A DNA stretch of 64,000 nt from Paracoxiella cheracis. GTDB taxonomy: Bacteria > Pseudomonadota > Gammaproteobacteria > Coxiellales > Coxiellaceae. The notes below the pieces were generated by a model, which saw only the letters and a list, made by a program, of their open reading frames with translations, was not told where the DNA came from and did not search any database. The stretch spans positions 310,001-374,000 of the forward strand of contig NZ_CP186485.1 in the NCBI RefSeq assembly GCF_049348705.1. The letters run 5' to 3'. This document shows positions 35,758 to 45,406 of the stretch, piece by piece (position 1 is the first letter of the stretch; every line of letters begins with the position of its first letter). The position numbers and the translations under genes were made by a program.

Positions 35758-36735
35758 TTAGGCGCAACGATAACTTGCTGGCATTCCTAGCCGCGTCATT
35801 TTATTTAAAACACCACAACCGATCATTGATTCGATTTTTTGCCGTACAAAATCTCGAGCATGTAACGTACTACCCAATATTCTTTTGTAACGTTGAATCG
35901 CCAGCTCTGAATAATTCCGATAACCGTATTGTCTTATTCGCTGCCAAGCCATTCGACCCAATGCTTTTATTTCCTGAACATTACCATTGCGTCGTGTATG
36001 ATTATTTTTATCATAAACAGCATCACTATCAGGCGGAATTATTATAGCGGCTCCTTTAAAGTAATTTGATAATATTTCATAAACAGGATTCTTATCGTAA
36101 GCACCATCGGCGGTGACATGGCCCACTTTGCAAGTAAGTTGCTTTGATAACGTTGCAACGCTTTGGCAATCCGCCGTAAAGCGATCCGTTAAATCATTAC
36201 CATGAATAATATGTTTATTATCAACGGCTATATGCAATTTACGCCAACTCCGTTTGGCTGATAATTTATATTTTTCTTGATGCCATTCACCTCTGCCAAA
36301 CCGTTTTAACCCAGTGGAGTCAAGGGCGATAGCCACAACGCTTTTATCTGCCGATTCCGTTTTTCTGTAACGAGGTGACTGAATAGTTAAAAGCGCTAAC
36401 CGTTTTGACAAACAACTGTAATCCGGTGATTTTATATTAAGTGCTTTCATCTTGAAAATTGAATTCATAAACCCTTGACATTGCCTCAACGCTAAACGAA
36501 AAACTTGCCGAATTTCATGGCACGTAATGATGGCAACGTCCGTAAACTTTTTGGGTGCACCCTTGCCATCATACACACGATCTTTTTCATACCATGAATG
36601 AATAATATCATCGGATATCCAGATTTCAATATTGGCACGATTGCGTAATGCATTATTATATTCACGCCAATTGCTCACCTTGTATTTCTGCTTGGGAATC
36701 CTCCAACCTTTTTTGTTTGGATATTTATTTGGCAT
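35758..36735 (-). CDS. IS903-like transposase, copy E
   Basis: 325 aa from ATG 36735 (MPNKYPNKKGWRI). Intact frame of the second subfamily, with substitutions such as PKKFTDVAI, HQEKYKLSAK, VTADGAYDK, IIIPPDSD and QEIKALGRM relative to the abundant subfamily. The catalytic blocks are preserved. Because IS256 sits in one terminal repeat, this copy may no longer excise. Confidence 0.92.
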   Translation of the reverse strand: MPNKYPNKKGWRIPKQKYKVSNWREYNNALRNRANIEIWISDDIIHSWYEKDRVYDGKGAPKKFTDVAIITCHEIRQVFRLALRQCQGFMNSIFKMKALNIKSPDYSCLSKRLALLTIQSPRYRKTESADKSVVAIALDSTGLKRFGRGEWHQEKYKLSAKRSWRKLHIAVDNKHIIHGNDLTDRFTADCQSVATLSKQLTCKVGHVTADGAYDKNPVYEILSNYFKGAAIIIPPDSDAVYDKNNHTRRNGNVQEIKALGRMAWQRIRQYGYRNYSELAIQRYKRILGSTLHARDFVRQKIESMIGCGVLNKMTRLGMPASYRCA

Positions 36736-36875
36736 ATGAGGCGCCCTCTGCTTAAAAATCGTGGGGTGCTGATTATAATATAGACAGCAAAAAGTACATA
36801 GATTGTTCATATTTTAGTTAGGCAACAAAGCCATTTTGAGACACAAACAAAGGCGTGGGGTTAGGCAACAAAGCC

Positions 36876-37007
36876 ATAAAAGTTCACGATATTGTGCTGA
36901 TTAAATCTAAAACGTTGCCTAAAACGACCAGTGGGAAAGTGAGGCGTAGTGCTACTCGAGATGCGTATTTGAATAAAACATTAACGATTATTGACTCTGT
37001 TCAATAG
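36876..37007 (+). pseudogene. C-terminal fragment of a fatty acyl-AMP ligase
   Basis: Directly after the IS end, 43 codons read ...VHDIVLIKSKTLPKTTSGKVRRSATRDAYL... to a TAG at 37005-37007. The LPKTTSGK(V/I)RRSATR motif is the catalytic-lysine A10 region of FAAL/acyl-CoA synthetase-type adenylating enzymes. The upstream 500 or so residues are absent, removed or displaced by IS activity. The remnant overlaps the convergent purD 3' end by 20 bp, so this is probably the original gene junction. Confidence 0.75.
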
Positions 37008-38271
37008 CACGATAACCAATGTCCGTTCGGTAAAAACAATTTGGCCAGTGGATTAATCGAGCACGTTGATAAGCTTTCTCTTGCGCTTCCAAAAGATTAT
37101 CACCTAATGCGGTTACCGCTAAAACGCGACCGCCACTGGTAACGACGCTCTGATCTTTGAAGGCTGTGCCGGCATGAAAAACTTTAATATCAGGGTCGCC
37201 GCTTTCTTCAAGCCCCGTAATGATATCGCCTTTGTGATAGGCATCGGGATAGCCACCGGACGCCATCACGACCGCAAGCGCAGGCCGCGGGTCCCACACA
37301 ACGGATACCTGATTTAATTGTCCCGCTAAAGCAGCCATGCAAAGTTCGGTCAAGTTTGATTTTAGTCGCATCATCAATGGTTGGGTTTCGGGATCACCCA
37401 AACGGCAATTAAATTCTAATACCTTGGGCTCACCGTTTGGCGAGATCATCAAGCCAGCATATAAAAAGCCTGTATAGGGTGAGCCATGTAAGCGTAAAGC
37501 GGTAATGGTTGGCTCAATCACTTCTCGCATAATTTTAGTGTTGAGTGCTTCGTTCATGCGAGGAACGGGAGAATAGGCACCCATTCCGCCGGTGTTGGGC
37601 CCTTGGTCGCCGTCATCACGACGCTTGTGGTCTTGAGAGGTCGCTAAAGGAAGAATGTGTTCGCCATCGGCCATCACGATGAAGCTAAGCTCTTCACCGG
37701 TTAAAAACTCTTCGATCACAATTTCGTGGCCAGCGTGACCAAAAGCGTTACCTTCTAGCATCGCTAGAATAGCGGCTTGAGCTTCTTCTTTATCGTTAGC
37801 AATAATGACACCTTTGCCCGCGGCCAAACCGCTGGCCTTGATGACCAGAGGAAATGATTGGGTTTTAATATAGTCAAGAGCATCCTTTTTATCTTGGAAT
37901 ACCGCATACTGTGCAGTTGGAATATGATGCTCACGCAGAAAATGTTTGCAGTAAGCCTTGGAAGTTTCTAATTGTGCCGCTTGCTGGGTGGGGCCAAAAC
38001 ATTTTAAACCGTGTTTTGTAAATGCATCGACAACGCCAGTAGCGAGCGGCGCTTCGGGGCCCACAATGGTTAGATCGATATTCTTGTCATGAGCAAAACG
38101 AACTAACGCCTCGGTATCGGTTGGGCTGATAGGAACATTATGAGTTTTAAATTCGGTTGCCGTTCCAGCATTGCCAGGAGCAACCCAGACTTTCTCCACA
38201 GTAGGTGCCTGTGCAACTTGCCATGCAATAGCGTGTTCACGACCGCCGTTACCAATGATTAAAATGTTCAT
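36988..38271 (-). CDS. purD: Phosphoribosylamine-glycine ligase
   Basis: 427 aa, full length. ATP-grasp enzyme making GAR in the second step of purine synthesis. Landmarks are MNILIIGNGGREHAIAW, GPEAPLATGVVDAF, SGLAAGKGVIIAND, EEFLTGEELSFIVMADG, the QDHKRRDDGDQGPNTGGMG signature and EFNCRLGDPETQ. Thirty-one bp after purH on the same strand, so fis-purH-purD appear to form one transcript, an order found in several gammaproteobacteria. Confidence 0.97.
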   Translation of the reverse strand: MNILIIGNGGREHAIAWQVAQAPTVEKVWVAPGNAGTATEFKTHNVPISPTDTEALVRFAHDKNIDLTIVGPEAPLATGVVDAFTKHGLKCFGPTQQAAQLETSKAYCKHFLREHHIPTAQYAVFQDKKDALDYIKTQSFPLVIKASGLAAGKGVIIANDKEEAQAAILAMLEGNAFGHAGHEIVIEEFLTGEELSFIVMADGEHILPLATSQDHKRRDDGDQGPNTGGMGAYSPVPRMNEALNTKIMREVIEPTITALRLHGSPYTGFLYAGLMISPNGEPKVLEFNCRLGDPETQPLMMRLKSNLTELCMAALAGQLNQVSVVWDPRPALAVVMASGGYPDAYHKGDIITGLEESGDPDIKVFHAGTAFKDQSVVTSGGRVLAVTALGDNLLEAQEKAYQRARLIHWPNCFYRTDIGYRAIEQSQ

Positions 38272-38302
38272 ATCTGTTCATTACTCTTTTGGTGTGAATG
38301 CC

Positions 38303-39880
38303 TCAATGCCGGAAGTGTCGCATATTGGTGAATACCATCGCTATATTAGCGCTATCGGCTGCTGCAATCACTTCGGCATCGCGTTTAGAGCCACCAGGTT
38401 GGATTACAGCAGTCACACCAAGACTACCTGCTAGCTCGATGCTATCTGAAAACGGGAAAAAGGCATCCGATGCCATGACGCTGCCTTCTAATGAGAGGTT
38501 AGCTTCTTTGGCTTTTAAGGCTGCAATTTTAGCAGCAAAAATACGGCTGGTTTGCCCGCTGCCGATACCTAACGTTGCGCGATCTTTTGCATAAACGATG
38601 GCATTGGATTTCACGAACTTCACAACGTCCCAAGCGAATAATAAATTTCCTAACTCGGAGTGAGTGGGCTCTCGTCGGCTGACGATACGTAACTCATTTG
38701 GATTTAACGGCTGGGTGTCTGATTGCTGTATTAACAATCCGCCAGAAATTGAATGTAATGTAAATGAATGAATTGGGTGAGTCAATTGACCACAGGTCAA
38801 TACACGAATATTGGGTTTGGTGCGCAGGTAAATGAACGCGTCATTTGTAATGCTAGGCGCAATTAATACTTCAACAAATTGTTGTGAGATTATTTTTTCT
38901 GCCGTTTCTGCTTCAAGTGGTGTATTAAAGGCAATAATCCCTCCAAATGCAGAAGTAGGGTCTGTGGCGTAAGCTTTATTATATGCATCGAGTTGATTGT
39001 GTCCTTGTGCAGCACCGCAAGGTGTGGCGTGCTTTACAATGACGCAACAGGGTATTTGTGATGAAAAAATTCGTGCGCAAGCTAAGGCGCAATCAGTGTC
39101 CATTAAATTATTAAACGAAAGTTCTTTGCCTTGCCATTGTTTAGCTTGTGCCAAACTGTTGGGTTGTGACGGTATACTACGATAAAACGCCGCTTGTTGA
39201 TGAGGATTTTCACCATAACGCAATTCTGTTTTCTTTTGATAATGTGGTTCAAAATCTTTGGGAAATAACTCGCTGGACAGTGGCTTGTCATCCTTTGCTA
39301 AATATTCAGCGATGGCTTTATCGTAATTAGCCAGGTGAGAAAATGTTTTTTGCGCGAGCGTCTGTCGTGTTTTAAAGGTCGTTGAACCCTCGTGCGATTG
39401 CATTTCTTCAAGGATCCATTGGTAATCTTGTGGATCGACTATGACTGTAACATCAGGAAAGTTTTTTGCGGCTGCCCGTAGCATGGTGGGGCCGCCCACG
39501 TCGATGTGTTCAAGCGCCTTTTCAAGGGTGCACTCGGGATCGTAAATAGTTTGCTGAAATGGATAGAGATTGACGACGACTAAATCAATAGGGAGGATTC
39601 CGTGTTGTGCCATGACCTTATCATCAATGCCACGACGACCCAGCAATCCTCCATGAATTTTTGGATGAAGTGATTTAACTCGTCCATCCATGATTTCAGG
39701 AAAGCCCGTATAATCCGCGACTTCAGTTATCGAAATAGTATTTTCTGCGAGTAGCGATGCGGTACCACCTGTCGCAATTATTTCAACGCCTAGATCGACT
39801 AGTTGGTTTGCGAATTCGACTAAGCCTGATTTGTCTGAAGTGCTGATTAATGCACGTTTAATCGGCTTGCTAGTCGACAT
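38303..39880 (-). CDS. purH: Bifunctional AICAR transformylase/IMP cyclohydrolase
   Basis: 525 aa, full length. Catalyses the last two steps to IMP. The N-terminal cyclohydrolase has KRALISTSDKSGL, TGFPEIMDGRVKSLHPKIHG and NLYPFQQT; the transformylase part has ELRYGENPHQQAAFYR, CVIVKHATPCGAA, SAFGGIIAFN, VKSNAIVYAKD and the terminal VIQPGGSKRDAEVI with NMRHFRH. Five bp separate the fis stop from its start, indicating tight coupling. Confidence 0.97.
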   Translation of the reverse strand: MSTSKPIKRALISTSDKSGLVEFANQLVDLGVEIIATGGTASLLAENTISITEVADYTGFPEIMDGRVKSLHPKIHGGLLGRRGIDDKVMAQHGILPIDLVVVNLYPFQQTIYDPECTLEKALEHIDVGGPTMLRAAAKNFPDVTVIVDPQDYQWILEEMQSHEGSTTFKTRQTLAQKTFSHLANYDKAIAEYLAKDDKPLSSELFPKDFEPHYQKKTELRYGENPHQQAAFYRSIPSQPNSLAQAKQWQGKELSFNNLMDTDCALACARIFSSQIPCCVIVKHATPCGAAQGHNQLDAYNKAYATDPTSAFGGIIAFNTPLEAETAEKIISQQFVEVLIAPSITNDAFIYLRTKPNIRVLTCGQLTHPIHSFTLHSISGGLLIQQSDTQPLNPNELRIVSRREPTHSELGNLLFAWDVVKFVKSNAIVYAKDRATLGIGSGQTSRIFAAKIAALKAKEANLSLEGSVMASDAFFPFSDSIELAGSLGVTAVIQPGGSKRDAEVIAAADSANIAMVFTNMRHFRH

Positions 39881-39885
39881 TGCAC

Positions 39886-40164
39886 TTAATCGATTTGATA
39901 AATCGCGAGTTTTTTACGTAATGTTCCGCGGCTAATTCCTAAAATTTTGGCGGCCTTACTTTGGTTACCACTAGTGTAACGCATTACCATTTTAAGTAAT
40001 GGCACTTCCATTTGAGCCAACACCATGCTGTAAAGATTAGCAGGTTCTTCACCATCCAGTTGCGCAAAGTAGTTTTGTAGGGACTGTTGCACGCTGGCAG
40101 CAAATGATTGGCCTATAGTAGCCTGTTTGACCTCAGTCTCTTGAGTGAGAGTGTCAGTTTCCAT
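39886..40164 (-). CDS. fis: Fis family nucleoid-associated regulator
   Basis: 92 aa from ATG 40164, with AGGA at proper spacing; a TTG seven codons upstream keeps the frame. Fis bends DNA and activates stable RNA promoters. The C-terminal helix-turn-helix GNQSKAAKILGISRGTLRKKL (given here in two parts: GNQSKAAKILGIS, RGTLRKKL) is unmistakable and the N-terminal region is a dimerisation helix. It heads the purine operon here rather than following dusB as in E. coli. Confidence 0.94.
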   Translation of the reverse strand: METDTLTQETEVKQATIGQSFAASVQQSLQNYFAQLDGEEPANLYSMVLAQMEVPLLKMVMRYTSGNQSKAAKILGISRGTLRKKLAIYQID

Positions 40165-40185
40165 TGTAGTTGCGATTCCTTCCAA

Positions 40186-40562
40186 CGTTTTACTCCTAAT
40201 TCAGTTAGGGATTTCTGACGTGGCTTGTGGAAAATTTTCCAACAAACCGTAAGGTCAACCATTATAACATTAGCACTTCGGTTCACAAGAGGATAATGTG
40301 CATTATTTTATAAATTTTTCAATCCCATACTCTATGCTGAAATGCCGATAGCCATCAAATCAATGATTTACTAGATTAGCCTTATCTAACTTTAGGGCAC
40401 TTGATGTGCAGATTGGTGATTAATTCAATTTTTAAAAGCTCGCTAGGTAAACTTGATAGGAATCAATATAAATATTTAATATTTTCAAAGCGTTGGCTTC
40501 TTTTTATAATTTGCGCTACAATCATCGGTTTCTTCAATGAACTTGGAAACTTGGGGTAACCG
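40186..40562. promoter_or_regulatory. Divergent fis/pepN promoter region
   Basis: A very AT-rich 377 bp with no gene. For pepN a promoter can be read as TTGGCT (40493-40498), 18 bp, TACAAT (40517-40522), about 40 bp before the ATG. A second candidate TTGATA lies near 40453. No clear fis promoter was assigned. Confidence 0.5.
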
Positions 40563-43199
40563 ATGACATCTCAGCCAGAGACTATTTATTTAGAAGATTA
40601 TAGGCCTACCGATTTTTTAATCGACACCGTACACCTTAATGTAGATTTGCAAGAAGAGGAAACACGTGTTAAATCGATATTGGCGATGCATCGTAACCCA
40701 GTCGTTGACTCAGTCAACGCACCCTTGGTGTTAAATGGCGAGGAAATGGTGCTTAAATCGGTGAGTATCGATGGGAAAGCATTGTCATCTTCTGAGTATA
40801 AAGTCGATAAGACTTCATTAACCATTCATCATGTTCCCGATCAATTTAAATTAGAAACTGAAGTCGTTATTAAACCGCAGGAAAACACGGCATTAAGCGG
40901 CTTATATAAATCTCGCAATAATTTCTGTACTCAATGTGAATCTCATGGTTTTCGACGCATTACATATTATCTTGACCGGCCCGATGTCATGTCACGATTC
41001 ACGACAACAATTACTGCCGATAAAACAAAATATCCCATGTTGTTGTCCAACGGCAATTTGATTGAAGAAAAAGAGTTAGATAATAATCGTCACTGGGTGC
41101 ACTGGGAAGATCCCTCCTTAAAGTCATCTTATTTATTTGCGCTGGTTGCGGGTGACTTTGATTTATTACGCGATAAATTCATAACAATGTCCGGGCGCGA
41201 GATCGATTTGCGACTCTATCTCGAGAAAGGGTTCGCCGATCAAGGGGGATATGCGTTAGAAGCTTTAAAATTAGCGATGAAATGGGATGAGGAAACTTAC
41301 GGACGGGAGTACGATTTAGATATTTATATGATCGTGGCGGTCAGTGACTTCAATATGGGTGCCATGGAAAATAAAGGACTCAATATTTTTAACACAAAAT
41401 ATGTGTTGGCGAATTCAAAAACAGCCACCGATACCGATTACGTTGCGATTTTAGATGTTATCGGGCATGAGTATTTTCATAACTGGTCAGGCAATCGGGT
41501 CACCTGTCGTGATTGGTTTCAGATAACACTAAAAGAGGGGTTGACGGTATTTCGAGACTCTACATTTACTGAAGACTTAACATCGCCGGGTGTTGCGCGA
41601 ATTGATAGTGTGAATTATTTGAGAAACGTGCAATTTCCTGAGGACGCAGGCCCCATGTCGCATCCTATTCGCCCGCGCTCCTATATTGAAATCAATAATT
41701 TCTATACCAATACCGTGTATCGCAAAGGTTCTGAAGTGATTCGAATGGTGCGAACTTTATTGGGTAAAAAATTATTTCGTGAAGGTATGAATCTGTACTT
41801 TACACGGCACGATGGCCAAGCGGTCACCACAGAAGATTTTATTAAAGCGATGGAAGATGCTTCCGGTAAGGACTTAACCCAATTTAAGCGTTGGTATGAT
41901 CAAGCTGGAACGCCTGTGTTGGATGTTGTGGGTGATTATGACGAAAAGCACAAAACATTTACTTTGACGGTCAAACAATCGTGTCCGCCAACACCAGGGC
42001 AATCCCAAAAGGAGCCGTTTCACTTGCCTTTGGCGATGGGTTTAATCGGGCCCGATTGTCAGGAACTCCCTACACAGTTAGAGGGTGAGCCTCATGCGAG
42101 TAGGGGTACGCGCGTTTTGGAGCTTAAAAAACCGGTTGAAACCTTTCGCTTTATTCATGTTGAAAGCAAACCCATTCCGTCGTTATTGCGTGACTTTTCC
42201 GCCCCAGTTATTTTGAATTATCCCTACACGGATGAAGAATTATTGTGGTTACTCAATTGTGATACGGATCCGTTTGCTAAATGGGAGGCAGGTCAAAATT
42301 TTGAAAAACGATTGATTCTGAAACTAGTGGCTGATTATCAAGCGGGTAAACCCTTTGTAATCGATGAGCGGTTAATTAAAGTATTTCAAAAACTATTAAC
42401 CAGTCAGCACGATGATCATCGTTTTTCTGCAACGCTCTTGATGTTACCCACCGAAAATTACTTGCTACAACAAATGGAGGTTGGTGATGTGAGAGCAGTT
42501 CATAAAGCTCGTGACTTTGTTAGAGAGTCATTAGCAAAAGCATTAGCGCAAGATTTTTCAACATGTTTTGCAGAGCATCAATTACCTTATTATGAATATA
42601 ATCCTGTGGACATGGGTAAACGCAGCCTCAAAAATATTTGCTTAAACTATTTGGTGCTTGCCGATAAGGGTCATTATCTAAAAACAGCCTATGAGCAATT
42701 TTCCACTTGCGATAATATGACGGATACCGTAGGTGCTTTGGGTGCACTTATCAATGAAGACTGTAAAGAACGCGATGCTGCGCTTGATGAGTTTTATAAA
42801 AAATGGAAAGATCAGCCGTTAGTGATTAATAAATGGCTAACGTTGCAAGCATCATCGACACGACCCGATACGCTAGGTAAAGTGAAACAATTAATGAAGC
42901 ATCCGGCATTTAATATTCGCAATCCCAATAACGTTTATGCACTCATCGGTGCTTTTGGTATGAATGTGGTTTGTTTTCATGCTGAAAATGGTGAGGGTTA
43001 TCGCTTCATTGGCGATCAGGTTTTGGCAATTGATCCTGCTAATCCACAGGTGGCAGCGCGCATGTTGCAGCCACTAACGCGCTGGAAAAAAATGGATAAA
43101 AAGCGTCAGTCGCTGATAAAGGAGCAACTCAAACGAATCGTTGAAACCCCCAAGGGTTCAAAAGACATTTATGAGATTGCTTCAAAAAGTTTGTTGTAA
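40563..43199 (+). CDS. pepN: Aminopeptidase N (M1 family)
   Basis: 878 aa, close to E. coli PepN. Zinc metallopeptidase that removes N-terminal residues from peptides in the cytosol. The exopeptidase motif GAMENKGLNIF (about 260) and the zinc site GHEYFHNWSGNRV plus LKEGLTVFRD (about 300-330) are complete. The C-terminal helical domain runs to the end. The start is MTSQPETIYLEDYRPTDF, typical of the family. Isolated gene with its own promoter. Confidence 0.97.
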   Translation: MTSQPETIYLEDYRPTDFLIDTVHLNVDLQEEETRVKSILAMHRNPVVDSVNAPLVLNGEEMVLKSVSIDGKALSSSEYKVDKTSLTIHHVPDQFKLETEVVIKPQENTALSGLYKSRNNFCTQCESHGFRRITYYLDRPDVMSRFTTTITADKTKYPMLLSNGNLIEEKELDNNRHWVHWEDPSLKSSYLFALVAGDFDLLRDKFITMSGREIDLRLYLEKGFADQGGYALEALKLAMKWDEETYGREYDLDIYMIVAVSDFNMGAMENKGLNIFNTKYVLANSKTATDTDYVAILDVIGHEYFHNWSGNRVTCRDWFQITLKEGLTVFRDSTFTEDLTSPGVARIDSVNYLRNVQFPEDAGPMSHPIRPRSYIEINNFYTNTVYRKGSEVIRMVRTLLGKKLFREGMNLYFTRHDGQAVTTEDFIKAMEDASGKDLTQFKRWYDQAGTPVLDVVGDYDEKHKTFTLTVKQSCPPTPGQSQKEPFHLPLAMGLIGPDCQELPTQLEGEPHASRGTRVLELKKPVETFRFIHVESKPIPSLLRDFSAPVILNYPYTDEELLWLLNCDTDPFAKWEAGQNFEKRLILKLVADYQAGKPFVIDERLIKVFQKLLTSQHDDHRFSATLLMLPTENYLLQQMEVGDVRAVHKARDFVRESLAKALAQDFSTCFAEHQLPYYEYNPVDMGKRSLKNICLNYLVLADKGHYLKTAYEQFSTCDNMTDTVGALGALINEDCKERDAALDEFYKKWKDQPLVINKWLTLQASSTRPDTLGKVKQLMKHPAFNIRNPNNVYALIGAFGMNVVCFHAENGEGYRFIGDQVLAIDPANPQVAARMLQPLTRWKKMDKKRQSLIKEQLKRIVETPKGSKDIYEIASKSLL

Positions 43200-43222
43200 T
43201 GTTGGATATTTTGAAGGGGATT

Positions 43223-43447
43223 TCAACTTCTTTTTTGTTTCATCATTAATTTCAAATGTGTTAATGCCTGGATGAACAATGGGGATTCATTTTTATTACC
43301 AGGGGCGGTCGTATAGGGAGATAGCACATTACCGTAACGGTCAGTAGTTGCAACCACTTTTTTACCTTTAAATGGTAACTTGTTGATAATTAAGACACAG
43401 CCTGACAGAGAGACTCGCAACCAGGTGTGAGTATCCCCAAATCGCAC
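43223..43447 (-). pseudogene. DDE transposase fragment
   Basis: 74 aa with KGKKVVATTDRYGNVLSPY followed by TAPGNKNESPLFIQAL, a segment found in the catalytic core of a group of IS5/IS1182-like DDE transposases (second strand plus APGNxNE(S/T) turn). Both ends are missing, and the frame lacks the neighbouring catalytic blocks. No terminal repeats are seen nearby. A decayed insertion unrelated to the other ISs in the window. Confidence 0.55.
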
Positions 43448-43475
43448 GGAAAAGTAGGTTGCGATAATTGAAGAT

Positions 43476-44593
43476 GGCTTTGTTGCCTAACTAAAACATG
43501 AACAATCTATGTAATTTTTGCTGTCTATATTATAATCAGCACCCCAGGATTTTCAAGCAGAAGGCGGTTCATATGCCAAATAAATATCCAAACAAAAAAG
43601 GCTGGACGATTCCCAAGCAGAAATACAAGGTGAGCAATTGGCGTGAATATAATAATGCATTACGCAATCGTGCCAATATTGAAATCTGGATATCCGATGA
43701 TATTATTCATTCGTGGTATGAAAAAGATCGTGTGTATGATGGCAAAGGCGCACCCCAAAAGTTCACGGATCTTGCGATCATTACGTGCCATGAAATTCGG
43801 CAAGTTTTTCGTTTAGCGTTGAGGCAATGTCAAGGGTTTATGAATTCAATTTTCAAGATGAAAGCCCTTAATATAAAATCACCGGATTACAGTTGCTTGT
43901 CAAAACGGTTAGCGCTTTTAACTATTCAGTCGCCTCGTTACAGGAAAACGGAATCGGCAGATAAAAGCGTTGTGGCTATCGCCCTTGACTCCACTGGGTT
44001 AAAACGGTTTGGCAGAGGTGAATGGCATCAGGAAACATATACATTATCAGCCAAACGGAGTTGGCGTAAATTGCATATAGCCGTTGATAATAAACATATT
44101 ATTCATGGTAATGATTTAACGGATCGCTTTACGGCGGATTGCCAAAGCGTTGCAACGTTATCAAAGCAACTTACTTGCAAAGTGGGCCATGTCAGCGCCG
44201 ATGGTGCCTACGATAAGAATCCTGTTTATGAAATATTATCAAATTACTTTAAAGGAGCCGCTATAATAATGCCGCCTGATAGTGATGCTGTTTATGATAA
44301 AAATAATCATACACAACGTAATGGTAATGTTAAGCAACTAAAAGCATTGGGCCGAATGGCTTGGCAACGAATAAGACAATACGGTTATCGGAATTATTCA
44401 GAGTTGGCGATTCAACGCTACAAAAGAATATTGGGTAGTACGTTACATGCTCGAGATTTTGTACGGCAAAAAATCGAATCAATGATCGGTTGTGGTGTGT
44501 TAAATAAAATGACACGGCTAGGAATGCCGGCGAGTTATCGTTGCGCCTAAATTTTGCGACACAGACAAAGCCGTGAGGTTAGGCAACAAAGCC
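43476..44593 (+). mobile_element. IS903-like element, copy G
   Basis: 1118 bp with perfect 16-bp ends. Flanks are ATTGAAGAT and TCTTTCAAA, no duplication. Its right end replaces the last codons of gloB. Confidence 0.94.
43573..44550 (+). CDS. IS903-like transposase, copy G
   Basis: 325 aa from MPNKYPNKKGW, intact. Same amino-acid sequence as copies at 56013 and 61315. The GAAGGCGG ribosome-binding site is retained. Presumed active. Confidence 0.93.
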   Translation: MPNKYPNKKGWTIPKQKYKVSNWREYNNALRNRANIEIWISDDIIHSWYEKDRVYDGKGAPQKFTDLAIITCHEIRQVFRLALRQCQGFMNSIFKMKALNIKSPDYSCLSKRLALLTIQSPRYRKTESADKSVVAIALDSTGLKRFGRGEWHQETYTLSAKRSWRKLHIAVDNKHIIHGNDLTDRFTADCQSVATLSKQLTCKVGHVSADGAYDKNPVYEILSNYFKGAAIIMPPDSDAVYDKNNHTQRNGNVKQLKALGRMAWQRIRQYGYRNYSELAIQRYKRILGSTLHARDFVRQKIESMIGCGVLNKMTRLGMPASYRCA

Positions 44594-45369
44594 TCTTTCA
44601 AACGACGTAATGCAGCGAACACAGCCACGGTATCTGCTAAGGGTTCCCCACAGTAGTTCCCGACGGCTGCCTGTATCTCAGGCAGATGACAGCGTAAAAA
44701 CGGGTTTGTTTGAAGTTCCAAAGCGATGGTCGATGGCACGGTCGGCAAACCTCGGGAGCGCAATCGATCGGTCTCTATGATGCGTTTTTGGAGAATGAGA
44801 TTATTTGGATCCACAAGCTCAGCAAAGCGTAGATTCGCCGCTGTATACTCATGACCGCAATAAACATGTGTTTCAAGGGGTAGTTCTGCAAGGCTGCATA
44901 ATGAATGATAGAGCTCATCCGGAGTTCCTTCAAATATTCGGCCGCATCCACCCGTAAATAATGTATCGCCGGTAAACGCCCACTGATGCCTTTGGTAGGC
45001 AACGTGTCCTACAGTGTGTCCTGGGATATCGATCACTTGGAATTTGAGTTCCATCGTAGGGATTTCAACTTCATTGCCGCCTTTAATGGGATGATCACTG
45101 TTGGCTACATTATCTTTAAGTGGAGCATAAACTGGAGCTTTATGGCTGGCGATAATTTCTTCAATTCCATTCGTATGATCCCAATGATGATGAGTGATCA
45201 AAATCGCTGCTAGGTTGATGTTATATTCCTTGAGCACTTGTAATACGGGGGTGGCTTCACCGGGATCGACGATCATGGCTTGTTGTGTTCTAGGGTGCAC
45301 TATCATCCAGATATAGTTATCATTGAGAGCAGGGATGGCGATAATGTTGTGTGACACTAATGACTCCAT
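44518..45369 (-). CDS. gloB: Hydroxyacylglutathione hydrolase (glyoxalase II), tail rewritten by an IS
   Basis: 283 aa as read; the first 257 or so are native. Hydrolyses S-lactoylglutathione in methylglyoxal detoxification. The metal motif THHHWDH (about 59-65), GHTVGHVAY, FTGDTLFTGGCGR and YCGHEYTAANLRFA are complete. The native sequence reaches FAALRRLKE, normally within a few residues of the family C-terminus, and the frame then continues 26 residues into IS903-like copy G before stopping. The enzyme is probably functional with a foreign tail. Divergent from the methyltransferase gene, as in the E. coli gloB/yafS pair. Confidence 0.93.
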   Translation of the reverse strand: MESLVSHNIIAIPALNDNYIWMIVHPRTQQAMIVDPGEATPVLQVLKEYNINLAAILITHHHWDHTNGIEEIIASHKAPVYAPLKDNVANSDHPIKGGNEVEIPTMELKFQVIDIPGHTVGHVAYQRHQWAFTGDTLFTGGCGRIFEGTPDELYHSLCSLAELPLETHVYCGHEYTAANLRFAELVDPNNLILQKRIIETDRLRSRGLPTVPSTIALELQTNPFLRCHLPEIQAAVGNYCGEPLADTVAVFAALRRLKEALLPNLTALSVSQNLGATITRRHS

Positions 45370-45406
45370 GAATGAATTACTCCAGTATAAAGTAAGCTAA
45401 GTACAT

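Larger units (their letters stand above)
34270..36832 (-). mobile_element. IS903-like element, copy E (second subfamily), with IS256 copy 3 inside its end
   Basis: The ends are GGCTTTGTTGCCTAAC at 34270 and its complement ending at 36832. Subtracting the inserted 1437-bp IS256 and its 8-bp duplication gives 1118 bp, the standard length. The IS256 is 27 bp from the element's tip. Confidence 0.93.
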
